DNA from: CAZUCD01 sp964618855
GTDB taxonomy: Bacteria; Sumerlaeota; Sumerlaeia; SLMS01; JANRJK01
Assembly (NCBI GenBank): GCA_964618855.1
Contig: CAZUCD010000009.1
Location: 1-43,973 of the forward strand
Length of the DNA: 43,973 nucleotides
Direction of reading: 5' to 3'
Notes under the pieces: generated by a model
The model's input: only the letters and a program-made list of their open reading frames with translations
The model's database searches: none
What the model was told of the DNA's origin: nothing
Shown: in pieces, positions 8,425-16,767 of the stretch
How positions within the stretch are numbered: the first letter of the stretch is position 1
Layout of the letters: each line of letters starts with the position of its first letter
Position numbers and translations under genes: made by a program

Positions 8425-9702
8425 ATGACGGCACACGAGCGGGAGGAGGCCCTGTGGCTGGGTCGGGTGCAGACGCGCGCCGTGCTGCCGGTGAAGTGGA
8501 CGCTCCTCATCCTCACGATGGCGCTTTGGGGTTGGCCGCGCGAGTGGGAGCCTCCCCCGCCGGAGGTGTTCGCGCTGTTCTTCCTGCAGGGGGCCTTCAC
8601 GGTTGCCGAGACTTGGTTCCTGCTAGCGGGGCGCGTCAGCCCGGGGCAGATGCGGCCGCTTGCGTGGACGTCCTACGCGCTCGACCTGGGCTTTGTGACG
8701 GCTGTTACGCTGCTGGATTGGGCGCATCCGGCGCAGGCCGGGGCGGACCGCGCAGGGAGCGAGTTCTCGACGTTCTTCGTGCTCATGGCGCTGCGGGGAT
8801 TCGCGCTGCTGAGGACGCGCGGGGAATCCGCGAAGGCCGCCATCGCGATCACGCTTCTCTACCTCGCAACCGCCCTCGTGCAGTTCCAGACGGCGGACGC
8901 GGTGCACGTCTCGGCGTTGGCATTCCGGCTGGCGCTCGTGTGGACGGTGATCTTCCTGAGCATGGTGATCGTGGACGTGCTGCACCGACAGCGCGAGGAG
9001 ATGTTGCGGCAGCGCGAGTTGCTGGTGCGGAGCGAATCGCTGGCCCAAATCGGGGAGCTTGCCGCCGGGGTCGCCCACGAGATCAACAACCCCATCGGCG
9101 TGATCTCGACCTACTGCGAGTACCTCGGAAAGACGCCCGACCTACCCCATGCGGAGGACATCGCGGCGATCCACGCCGAAGCCAGGCGGTGCGAGGCCAT
9201 CGTGCGCCAACTCGTGGACTTCTCGAATCCGCGCGTCGGCAAGTTCGAGCCGGTGGATGCAGGGGCCCTCGTCCGGGACCTCGTCTCGTTCGTGCAACTC
9301 GACCGCAAGCTCGCGATCCCCGTTTCAGTGGAGGTCGCGGAGGGCCTGCCGCGGGTGATGGGGGACGTGATCCAGCTCAAGCAGGCGTTCCTGAACTGCC
9401 TTGTGAACGCCCGGCAGGTGCTCGTCGAGCACGCGACGGCGGAGCCACGGGTGGAGGTGCGGGTGGAGCGGTGCCCTTCGCGGGCGGGGGACCTGCGCGT
9501 GACCATTCGGGACAATGGGCCGGGCATCGCGGAGGAGGACGCCGCGCGCGCGTTCGACCCGTTCTTCAGCAGGCGCGCCGGGGGCACGGGCATGGGGCTC
9601 TCCATCACGCACCGGATCGTGTCCGCCCACGAGGGGACGATCGAGATCGAGCGGCACCCGGCGGGAGGGACGCTGGTGACGGTGGTGCTGCCCGGGGCGT
9701 GA
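8425..9702 (+). CDS. membrane sensor histidine kinase (NtrB-like catalytic part)
   Basis: A 425-residue inner-membrane histidine kinase. About six hydrophobic helices (residues about 20-190, e.g. VFALFFLQGAFTVAETWFL) form the sensor, followed by a short coiled coil. The H-box is GVAHEINNP with His218. The ATPase domain has an N-box with NCLVNARQ, a G1 box DNGPGI and a G2 box GGTGMGLS. This H-box type belongs to the NtrB/atypical HisKA group. ATG 8425 was chosen because the membrane part begins soon after; an in-frame ATG at 8275 is possible. It lacks a receiver domain and is divergent from the tandem-receiver protein. Confidence 0.9.
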   Translation: MTAHEREEALWLGRVQTRAVLPVKWTLLILTMALWGWPREWEPPPPEVFALFFLQGAFTVAETWFLLAGRVSPGQMRPLAWTSYALDLGFVTAVTLLDWAHPAQAGADRAGSEFSTFFVLMALRGFALLRTRGESAKAAIAITLLYLATALVQFQTADAVHVSALAFRLALVWTVIFLSMVIVDVLHRQREEMLRQRELLVRSESLAQIGELAAGVAHEINNPIGVISTYCEYLGKTPDLPHAEDIAAIHAEARRCEAIVRQLVDFSNPRVGKFEPVDAGALVRDLVSFVQLDRKLAIPVSVEVAEGLPRVMGDVIQLKQAFLNCLVNARQVLVEHATAEPRVEVRVERCPSRAGDLRVTIRDNGPGIAEEDAARAFDPFFSRRAGGTGMGLSITHRIVSAHEGTIEIERHPAGGTLVTVVLPGA

Positions 9703-10086
9703 GGGGGACGGAGGCCGCCCGGGTCCGGAAGATTCCCGTTGCCAGCGGGGGCGGCGGTTGTGCCTCGTTCCGGTAAGTCGATTCAGATACCGGGCGGCAC
9801 CCGCGAGCGTTGCGCCGGAATCCTGAACGCCGGGCGGCATCGTCCGCCCGCATTTGCCACAGAGTGCATGCCCGTTCGTCCGTGACCGAGAAGGTCCGAC
9901 TCCGCACCACATCCGAACCACTCCGCCGCAAGTCCGGCGGCGGCGCAGCCGCGTCGCCCCGTGCGGGACGGAGCCAGCCCCGAGGGGATTCGCCGGGCGG
10001 GGGAAATGCCGCGCGCTCGTCGCCCGGCAGCGTCCCTCACGGCGCTCCACCATCGGGCGGACGGCCATGCCCCTCACACGACAGGA
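9703..10086 (+). other. long leader region before RNase E/G
   Basis: Nothing coding is supportable here. Several short GC-rich inverted repeats are visible, for example CGGGCGG...CCGCCCG near 9831-9849. RNase E of E. coli autoregulates through a structured 5' leader, so a similar arrangement is conceivable, but I see no specific evidence. No good promoter match was found. Confidence 0.4.
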
Positions 10087-13000
10087 ATGAATTTGAACAT
10101 GCTCAAGCGCATCCTCATCAACCGCGAGGAAAGCGAAATCCGGGTGGGGTTCCTAGAGGACCAGGAACTGGTCGAACTCCACACCGAGGCCGTTAGCGAG
10201 AAGTCGCTCGTCGGCAACATCTACCGGGGCGTCGTCGAGGACGTGAAGCCCGGGCTCCAGGCCGCATTCATCGACTGCGGGCTCGAGCGAAACGTCTTCC
10301 TCCACTTCATGGACATCCGCGCCGAGTCGCTGGTGCTGGACTCGGACGACCTGCCCGAGGCGATCCAGGAGGCCGCCGAGCGCGGCATCCCGGGCCAGAT
10401 CATCCGGCCGGGCCGCCGCCCGCGCCAGGACCCCCGCGCCCCGCAGGGCGCCCCCCCCATCAAGAAGGGGGACCACATCCTGGTCCAGGTCGTGAAGGAG
10501 GAGATCGGCGGCAAGGCCCCGCGCGTCACGGCGAACGTCTCCATCCCCGGCCGCTACCTCGTCCTGCTCCCCTACCCGAGCCAGCAGGGGGGCGTTTCGC
10601 GCAAGATCGCCGTCGGCGAGTCGCGCATGCGCCTCAAGAAGCTGCTCTCCAACCTGCGCCGGGAGGACTGCTCCTTCATCATCCGCACGGCGGGGGTGAA
10701 CCAGCCCGAGGAGGCGATCCAGCAGGACGTCGAGTTCCTCCTGCACCTTTGGGAGGGGATCGTCGCCCGCTACCGCAGCCTCAAGGGCCCGGGGCTCGTC
10801 TACAACGAGCACGAGATCGTCGGCCGCCTTGTGCGCGACGCGTTCGCGCTCGACGTCGATGAGATCCACTGCGACGACAAGTCGGACGTCGAGGAGGTGC
10901 GCCTGCACCTGCGGGAGTACGCGCCGCAGCTCGTGGATCAGGTGCAGCACTACTCCGGCGTCGAGAGCCTCTTCGAGCACTTCGACGTGGAGAAGCAGAT
11001 CCAGCGCGCGCTCAACCGCAAGGTCTGGCTGAAGAGCGGCGGATTCCTGATCATCGACGAGAACGAGGCCCTGACCGCCATCGACGTGAACACCGGGCGC
11101 TTCACCGGCGGCAAGGACCAGGAGAAAACCAGCCTCAAGACGAACCTGGAGGCGTGCCGCACCATCGCCGACCAGATCCGCCTGCGCGACATTGGCGGCA
11201 TCATCGTGATCGACTTCATCGACATGCTGAACCGCGGCAACCAGGAGGCCGTCGGCGAGGAACTGCGGCTGCACCTGCGCCGCGACCGCGGCAAGGTTAC
11301 GGTCGGCAAGATCGGCGATTTCGGGGTCCTGGTCATGACCCGCAAGCGCCAGAAGATGTCCCTCCAGAAGCACGTCTTCGAGGACTGCCCCTACTGCGCG
11401 GGGTCCGGTTGGGTGCTTCGCCGTGAACAGGTCTTCCGGAAGCTGAAGTACGAGCTGCGCACGCTCCTCGCCGATTCGCTGAAGACCTACGCGGCCGTCG
11501 TCATCACCGCGAACCCGCAGATGGCCGATGCACTCGAGGGGGAGTACTCCGCCCACATCGCCCGCATCATGGGGGACCGCAAGACGGACCTGATGATCCG
11601 GCGCGACCTCGACTGCCACGTCGAGGACTACACGATCCAGCCCGTCGTGAAGGCCGCCGGCCTGCGGGTTCACCGCCCCGTCTCGCGCCGCGTCGAGGAG
11701 CATGTCCTCCCGGAGGCACAGACTGGAGCCGACGTCGCCCCGGTCCGAAACGAGTACGAACCGCCTCCATTCGTCGCCGCCGCCGCGACGCAGGTGCGGG
11801 CAACGCCGCCGACAATGACGGCCGCACCGCAGGTCGCCTCACCGGCCCACTGGCGCGAGAATCCGCCCTTCGAGCGCCAGGTTCCCGCGCAGCACCAGCC
11901 CCAGCAGGGGCAGGGCGCCGACGAGCGCGGTGGACGCAAGCGACGCCGCCGCCGCCGCGGTGGAAGGGACCGCTTCGACGACCGGCAGCATGAACCAGCA
12001 CAGGTCGTCCCGGTGCACGCCGACCTCAGGCAGGACGAGGAGGAGGCGGAGTACCTGTCCGACGAGCAGGCGGGCCTCCAGGAGATCGAGGCCCCGGTCG
12101 AGCTCGACACATCGGAACTCGTGGATGACTCGGTCGAGACGGCGGAGTCGTTCACGGAGGATGAATTCCTGGAGGCCTCCTCGGAGGGAGTCGGCGACGA
12201 CGAGGATGATGAGGACGGCGCCAGCGATGACTCGCAAGGACAGGCCGCGGGGGGTGACGGCCAGCAGGACGGCGGACGGCGCTCGCGCCGGGGCCGCCGA
12301 GGAGGCCGGCGCCGCCGCGGGCGGCGCGAACGCGAGCTTGCCGCCAATGGCAACGGTTCCCCCGCGCCCAGCCAGCAGGGCGGGCCGCAACAGCCGCGCG
12401 CGGCTGCCCCGCGCGAGGCGGAGCTTCCCCCGGTGTCCGCCGCTAGCATGATCCGTGAGCGCGAGAAGTTCCGGGTGGAGCCGCGTGCCAACGGAGAGCC
12501 CGCGCGCCCGGTCTTCGAGCCGCGCGAGCCGAGGCCGCAGCGCCACGCCGCGCCTCCCCCGCCGCCGCCCCCACCCCCAGCGCCGGCGAAGACCTTCCTC
12601 CTTCCGACGATCACGCTCACCCCCGGCGGGACCGGGCCGTCGAAGGTCGTGCAGGTGTGGCCCCCCCCGCCGAAGTCGCCTGCCGCCTCCGCGCCAGCCG
12701 CCGCGGCGCCGGCGTCCACTCCCTCCGCCACGGGTCACCATGCCCCGACCCCTGCCGCGCACAGGGAGGAGCCGCGCGCAGACACCGGTGCGCTGAAACG
12801 CCCACGGCGCCCGCCGCGTGGCGTTCCCGGTGCGCCCACCATGGAGCAGATCGAGGCGCAGGCCTCGCGTCCGCACTCGTACGAACCTGTCGCGGCGGCA
12901 CCGCAGGCCGCCGCCGCACTGTCCGAGCCGGTTCCCGTCATCGAAGCGGCGCCCCCCGTGGTGCCGGAGCTGGCGGAAACGCTCCTTGCCGAGCAACTCA

Positions 13001-13311
13001 CCGCGCTGCCGGAGCCTCCGGCCGAACCCGCACGCAAGGCCCGCGGGAAGCGGACTGCGCCGCCGCGCACGCCCCGCGTCAAACCCGCGCCGGCCGCAAA
13101 GCCCGCAAAGGCCGCCACGAAGGCCCCCCGGGAGAAGTCGCCCGCGAAGCCCGCAAGGACCGCCGCACCCAAGGCCGCGCCAACCAAGGCGGCCGCATCG
13201 GCGAAGAAGGCCGCCACCGCACCCAAGAAGAAGGCCGAACCGGCAAAGAAGAAACCGGCCGCAAAGGCCGCCCCCGCCAAGAAGGCACCGGCCCCCAAGA
13301 AGGCCCGGTAA
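10087..13311 (+). CDS. rng: ribonuclease E/G with long low-complexity C-terminal tail
   Basis: Endoribonuclease that starts mRNA decay and processes rRNA and tRNA precursors. The conserved catalytic half (residues about 1-500) has ILINREESEIRVG, an S1 domain (about 40-130), the DNase I-like metal site with Asp333 (AIDVNTG) and Asp379 (DFIDMLNRGN), and the zinc-link motif CPYC (Cys434, Cys437). The last about 550 residues are disordered: Arg-rich blocks (RKRRRRRRGG), an acidic patch (DDEDDEDG), Pro-rich stretches and a final Lys/Pro/Ala repeat. Total 1,074 residues, close to E. coli RNase E. Tails of this type scaffold degradosomes and bind RNA. Starts at ATG 10087, TTG 10093 or ATG 10099 are all possible after an AGGA at 10083-10086. 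Confidence 0.93.
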   Translation: MNLNMLKRILINREESEIRVGFLEDQELVELHTEAVSEKSLVGNIYRGVVEDVKPGLQAAFIDCGLERNVFLHFMDIRAESLVLDSDDLPEAIQEAAERGIPGQIIRPGRRPRQDPRAPQGAPPIKKGDHILVQVVKEEIGGKAPRVTANVSIPGRYLVLLPYPSQQGGVSRKIAVGESRMRLKKLLSNLRREDCSFIIRTAGVNQPEEAIQQDVEFLLHLWEGIVARYRSLKGPGLVYNEHEIVGRLVRDAFALDVDEIHCDDKSDVEEVRLHLREYAPQLVDQVQHYSGVESLFEHFDVEKQIQRALNRKVWLKSGGFLIIDENEALTAIDVNTGRFTGGKDQEKTSLKTNLEACRTIADQIRLRDIGGIIVIDFIDMLNRGNQEAVGEELRLHLRRDRGKVTVGKIGDFGVLVMTRKRQKMSLQKHVFEDCPYCAGSGWVLRREQVFRKLKYELRTLLADSLKTYAAVVITANPQMADALEGEYSAHIARIMGDRKTDLMIRRDLDCHVEDYTIQPVVKAAGLRVHRPVSRRVEEHVLPEAQTGADVAPVRNEYEPPPFVAAAATQVRATPPTMTAAPQVASPAHWRENPPFERQVPAQHQPQQGQGADERGGRKRRRRRRGGRDRFDDRQHEPAQVVPVHADLRQDEEEAEYLSDEQAGLQEIEAPVELDTSELVDDSVETAESFTEDEFLEASSEGVGDDEDDEDGASDDSQGQAAGGDGQQDGGRRSRRGRRGGRRRRGRRERELAANGNGSPAPSQQGGPQQPRAAAPREAELPPVSAASMIREREKFRVEPRANGEPARPVFEPREPRPQRHAAPPPPPPPPPAPAKTFLLPTITLTPGGTGPSKVVQVWPPPPKSPAASAPAAAAPASTPSATGHHAPTPAAHREEPRADTGALKRPRRPPRGVPGAPTMEQIEAQASRPHSYEPVAAAPQAAAALSEPVPVIEAAPPVVPELAETLLAEQLTALPEPPAEPARKARGKRTAPPRTPRVKPAPAAKPAKAATKAPREKSPAKPARTAAPKAAPTKAAASAKKAATAPKKKAEPAKKKPAAKAAPAKKAPAPKKAR

Positions 13312-13335
13312 GCAGACGAACGCACGGCGGCGCCC

Positions 13336-14121
13336 ATGTCCACCGCATCCCCCTACGCGGGGGCGCCGCCGGAGTTCCTCGCATGGTACGATGCGCTCTT
13401 CAGGTTTGATGCGCTTTCCGTCCGCCAGAAGCTCCTCGCAATCGCGCAGAAGTACTACGTCGAGGACCTGATGGGCGTGCCGAGGTTCTACGTCGTGCGT
13501 CCCCCGAAGCTGCTTGCGAATGTGCTGGCGGGGCTGTGCGCATCGGGCCTGGGGATTCTGTTCTTCATCGGCGGGTTCTCGCTCTACATGCAGACGTCCG
13601 AGATCCTGCTGCCGGTGCTGCTGATCTTCGTGGGGAACATTGCGTCGGGGGTTGTGGGTGCCGTCCTCGCCCCCTACAGGGACATCACGGTGTTCACGGA
13701 CGAGACGGAGAGCGTTCCGGTGCTGCTGATCAGGCAGGAGAACAAGCTGGCGCTCTACCAGCGCTACACGCTGCACGACCCGTTCGGCGTGGAAGTGGCG
13801 GAGTTCCGGCGCAACAACCTGGCGTCGATCCTGAGGCGGACCTGGGAGGTCCTGACCCCCGCGGGCGAGCCGATCGCCGAGGTGCGCGAGGACCACCTGA
13901 TGTTCGCGCTGCTGAGGAGGTACTTCGGCACGTTGTACGGCCTGCTGCGGACGAACTTCGAGTTCGTGCTGCCGGATGGCACCATCGCCGGCAAGTACGA
14001 TCGCAAGCTGACCATCACGGACCAGTACCTCCTCGACCTTCGGGGTGACCCGGGATGCCGCGTGGACCGCCGGGTGGCGCTCGCGGCGGCGATCCTGCTG
14101 GACACGGCGGAGAGCCGCTGA
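13336..14121 (+). CDS. LURP-one/tubby C-terminal-like membrane protein
   Basis: A 261-residue protein with two membrane helices near the middle (about 62-82 and 90-112, the second containing LLPVLLIFVGNI). These are followed by a beta-rich domain with alternating short strands (VLLIRQENKL, YTLHDPFGVEVAEF, FEFVLPDGTIAGKYDRK). The pattern resembles LURP-one/scramblase/tubby C-terminal domains, which bind membranes or phospholipids; no biochemical role is assigned. It follows rng by 24 bases, and thiE starts one base after its stop codon. I assign the fold by pattern only. Confidence 0.6.
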   Translation: MSTASPYAGAPPEFLAWYDALFRFDALSVRQKLLAIAQKYYVEDLMGVPRFYVVRPPKLLANVLAGLCASGLGILFFIGGFSLYMQTSEILLPVLLIFVGNIASGVVGAVLAPYRDITVFTDETESVPVLLIRQENKLALYQRYTLHDPFGVEVAEFRRNNLASILRRTWEVLTPAGEPIAEVREDHLMFALLRRYFGTLYGLLRTNFEFVLPDGTIAGKYDRKLTITDQYLLDLRGDPGCRVDRRVALAAAILLDTAESR

Positions 14122-14122
14122 G

Positions 14123-14776
14123 GTGGCCGAGCCCGGCCGCCCCCATTGGGTCGGACTGCTCACCGTGGTCGCGATCACGGACCGCAGCCTGGCGCGCGAC
14201 GACTTTGACTTCTTCGACCGGTGCGAGCGCCTGCTGTCCGGCGGCGTCCGGACGATCCTGTTCCGCGAGAAGGACCTCTCCGCGCTGCGGCAGTTCGAGA
14301 TGTGCTCGCGGCTGCTTCCGATCGTGCGCACCTTCCGTGGCCAGCTCATCGTGGCGGACCGCGTGGACGTGGCACTCGCGGTGGGCGCGGACGGAGTGCA
14401 ACTCTCGGCGGTGTCGCTCTCCGCGGCGGCGGTGCGCCGAATGGTGCCGCCCGGGTTCATCGTGGGGGCGAGCTGCCACGATGGGGACCAGTTGACCGCC
14501 GCGGAGGCGGGAGGGGCCAGCTACGCCCTCGTGTCCCCCGTGTTCAACCCGACGAACAAGGACGTGTCGAACGTGCTGGGGCTGGACGGCCTCAGCTACC
14601 TCGCGAAGCGGACCACGCTCCCCGTGGTTGCGCTTGGGGGCATCACGCCCCGGCGCGCGGCCGAGTGCCTGCGCAACCGTGCCGTCGGGGTGGCTGCGAT
14701 CGGGGGACTATTCGGGTCGGTGGAGCCCGGCGCGGCTGCGACGGAGTTTGTCGGTGCGCTCGAGTCGACGCGGTAG
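14123..14776 (+). CDS. thiE: thiamine-phosphate synthase ThiE
   Basis: Joins the pyrimidine and thiazole phosphates to make thiamine monophosphate. The 217-residue TIM-barrel protein has the expected loop motifs: LFREKDL (pyrimidine pyrophosphate binding), VADRVDVAL-ADGVQL, GASCHDGDQL, the SPVFNPTNKD loop and the phosphate-binding VVALGGITP and AAIGGLF. Start is GTG 14123, one base after the upstream stop codon; no ATG is available without losing the first strand. No other thi genes lie nearby. A TenI-like regulator or aminohydrolase-associated homologue is the alternative; the motifs favour the synthase. Confidence 0.88.
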   Translation: MAEPGRPHWVGLLTVVAITDRSLARDDFDFFDRCERLLSGGVRTILFREKDLSALRQFEMCSRLLPIVRTFRGQLIVADRVDVALAVGADGVQLSAVSLSAAAVRRMVPPGFIVGASCHDGDQLTAAEAGGASYALVSPVFNPTNKDVSNVLGLDGLSYLAKRTTLPVVALGGITPRRAAECLRNRAVGVAAIGGLFGSVEPGAAATEFVGALESTR

Positions 14777-14778
14777 GG

Positions 14779-16659
14779 CTACATCCACGCGCGCTTGCAG
14801 TAGATGTACCACTCGAGGGCGAGGATGGCGAAGGCGGCGGCGGCAAGCCAGTGCCAGACCTCGCGCCGCGTCCTCCCCGCATCCGACTGCGCCGAAATCA
14901 CCCGGTTTCCCGCCACGATGGTCTCGACCGGCTCGATGTCCGACTCGCGCTCGCTGAAGAGGTTCACGGCGAGCGTGCGCGACTCGCCTCCGGGGAACGA
15001 CACGTCGTAGAAGCCGGCTTCGTTGGTCTCGGTCAGGTAGGCGGTGGTGGAGCCCGCCAGGTCAAAGGACATCTCGCGCGCCGAGGGCGACCTCACCATG
15101 ACGCTCGCGGAGTCCTTCGGCGCGACGATGGGGATCGTCGAACCCGAGGCGTACGAGGGGCGCTGGGCGCCGCGCCCGGACCGGCGCGCCACGTCCACGA
15201 GGTTCGCCATGAAGATCGGGAAGCTCACGTCCACCGGCCAGTACGACTTGAAGATGTCGAAGGCCAGGACGAGGACCTGCCGCGTCTCGGTCTCCGACCA
15301 CGCCACGAGCGGCGTTTCGTTCGACTCGACGAGCGCGAGCATGTCCGCCGGGAACTCCAGCTTCCTGGCCTCGCCAATCAGGACGCGGTCGAGGTTCACG
15401 TAGCGCATGAGGGGGTGGACGCGGTTCCAGTCCACGATGGACGGGTTGTTCAGGGTGCCCGACTCCTTGATCGCGAAGCCCGGCGGGAGCGAGTTCATGA
15501 ACACGAACATGCCGGCGCCGATCTGCCCCGCGGTGCAGTTGTCGAAGACCGTGAGGTCGAAGTTGCCGGAGAGGGCCTCGTAGTCGGTCGGCAGGACGCG
15601 GCTGACCTGCACGCGGGGGTCCACGTTCAGCGCCTGTTCAAGGAAGAAGTTCCCCTTCGACACCACGAGAATGTTCAGCCGCGACGGGGGCGGGATCACG
15701 AACCTGGCCGTGTCGTCCACGGGGAAGGGGTCGCCGCCCTCCGGCAGGGAGACCTCGCCGCGGCCGATGCGCTCCCCCGTGAGCGTGAACACCGTGGAGG
15801 CGAATCCGCGAGCGGGGACGGGAGTCTCCTTCACGTCCACGGATTGGCCCTCGATCCTGAGTTCGAGCTGCGCGCTGCGTTCCTCCGTGGCGCTGTTCCA
15901 AAGCGAGACGAAGACCTGCTGCTCGAACTCGCCGGCGAAGGACTCGCGCACGTCCACGGCGACGATGCCGAGGTTCCCGCCCTGCGTGCCAACGCGGACG
16001 TACTCGATGTTGGGGATCGTCGCGAGCTTCTCGCTCACGTCCCCGATCCCGCCGTCGCTGATGAGGATGGTGCGCGTGTTGGTGCGCGGCTGCCTAACGG
16101 CCTCGGAGTCCACGCTCGTCGTCAGGCCCTCGAGGATAAGCGCCGTCTCCGAGAGGTTCACCTCGCTGTCGGAGGCCCGGATGCCCTCGATCGCCGCGCG
16201 GAGCAGCCCCTTGTCCCCGGTGAGGGTCTGGATGATCTGAGTCCGGTTGGAGAAACCGAGGACGATGGCCTCGTCCGAGGAGCCGAGCTGCTCGACGGCG
16301 CGCAATGCGGCGTCGCGCGCGAGGTCCATGCGTGTCTTCCCGCCCGGCTCGACCGCCTTCATCGAGGCCGTTTGATCCACGAGGAGCACGACGCTGAGGC
16401 CGGCCTCCTGCCGGAGCCGCAGGACGGGACGGGCAAGGGCGAGGATGAGCGCCGCGAGGATCAGCAACTGAAGGTACATCAGCAGGTTGTTCTTCAGCTT
16501 CTGGAACGGCGAGTTGGCGATCAGGTCCTGCACCGACCTGCGCCAGAGCAGGGTCGAGGGCACGACCTCCCTGCGCCGCTTCAGCTTGAGCATGTAGAAC
16601 AGCACGATGGCCGGCAGCAGAGGCAGCAGGAAGAAGGCGGCGGCTGAGAGGAAGGTCAT
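14779..16659 (-). CDS. BatA/VWA-domain membrane protein
   Basis: A 626-residue inner-membrane protein of the BatA-like group. It has an N-terminal BatA region with two hydrophobic helices (about 4-22 and 60-78), then a von Willebrand A domain. The MIDAS motif is DQTAS (about residue 94), a Thr variant of DxSxS. A beta-rich region with a class I glutamine amidotransferase-like core follows, and a last membrane helix (WLAAAAFAILALEWYI) ends with KRAWM. Such proteins usually sit beside MoxR ATPase and DUF58 genes; none is here. It is convergent with thiE, the two stop codons being two bases apart. Confidence 0.8.
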   Translation of the reverse strand: MTFLSAAAFFLLPLLPAIVLFYMLKLKRRREVVPSTLLWRRSVQDLIANSPFQKLKNNLLMYLQLLILAALILALARPVLRLRQEAGLSVVLLVDQTASMKAVEPGGKTRMDLARDAALRAVEQLGSSDEAIVLGFSNRTQIIQTLTGDKGLLRAAIEGIRASDSEVNLSETALILEGLTTSVDSEAVRQPRTNTRTILISDGGIGDVSEKLATIPNIEYVRVGTQGGNLGIVAVDVRESFAGEFEQQVFVSLWNSATEERSAQLELRIEGQSVDVKETPVPARGFASTVFTLTGERIGRGEVSLPEGGDPFPVDDTARFVIPPPSRLNILVVSKGNFFLEQALNVDPRVQVSRVLPTDYEALSGNFDLTVFDNCTAGQIGAGMFVFMNSLPPGFAIKESGTLNNPSIVDWNRVHPLMRYVNLDRVLIGEARKLEFPADMLALVESNETPLVAWSETETRQVLVLAFDIFKSYWPVDVSFPIFMANLVDVARRSGRGAQRPSYASGSTIPIVAPKDSASVMVRSPSAREMSFDLAGSTTAYLTETNEAGFYDVSFPGGESRTLAVNLFSERESDIEPVETIVAGNRVISAQSDAGRTRREVWHWLAAAAFAILALEWYIYCKRAWM

Positions 16660-16767
16660 GGCGTGTGTGCGGGCACCTGACTATCGCCGCAGCGGTTGTG
16701 CCTCAACTCAAACGATGCACTCACGGGCCACAATGCTGAAACCGTCCCTTCGAAGAGGGGGCGGAGG

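Noticed and set aside
11839..14460. 873-codon minus-strand frame opposite the RNase E/G tail and thiE
   Set aside because: Extreme Gly/Arg composition and no domain; arises from GC-rich antisense of low-complexity coding sequence.
14221..16647. 808-codon plus-strand frame opposite the VWA gene
   Set aside because: Antisense shadow; the minus strand has membrane helices and a VWA motif.
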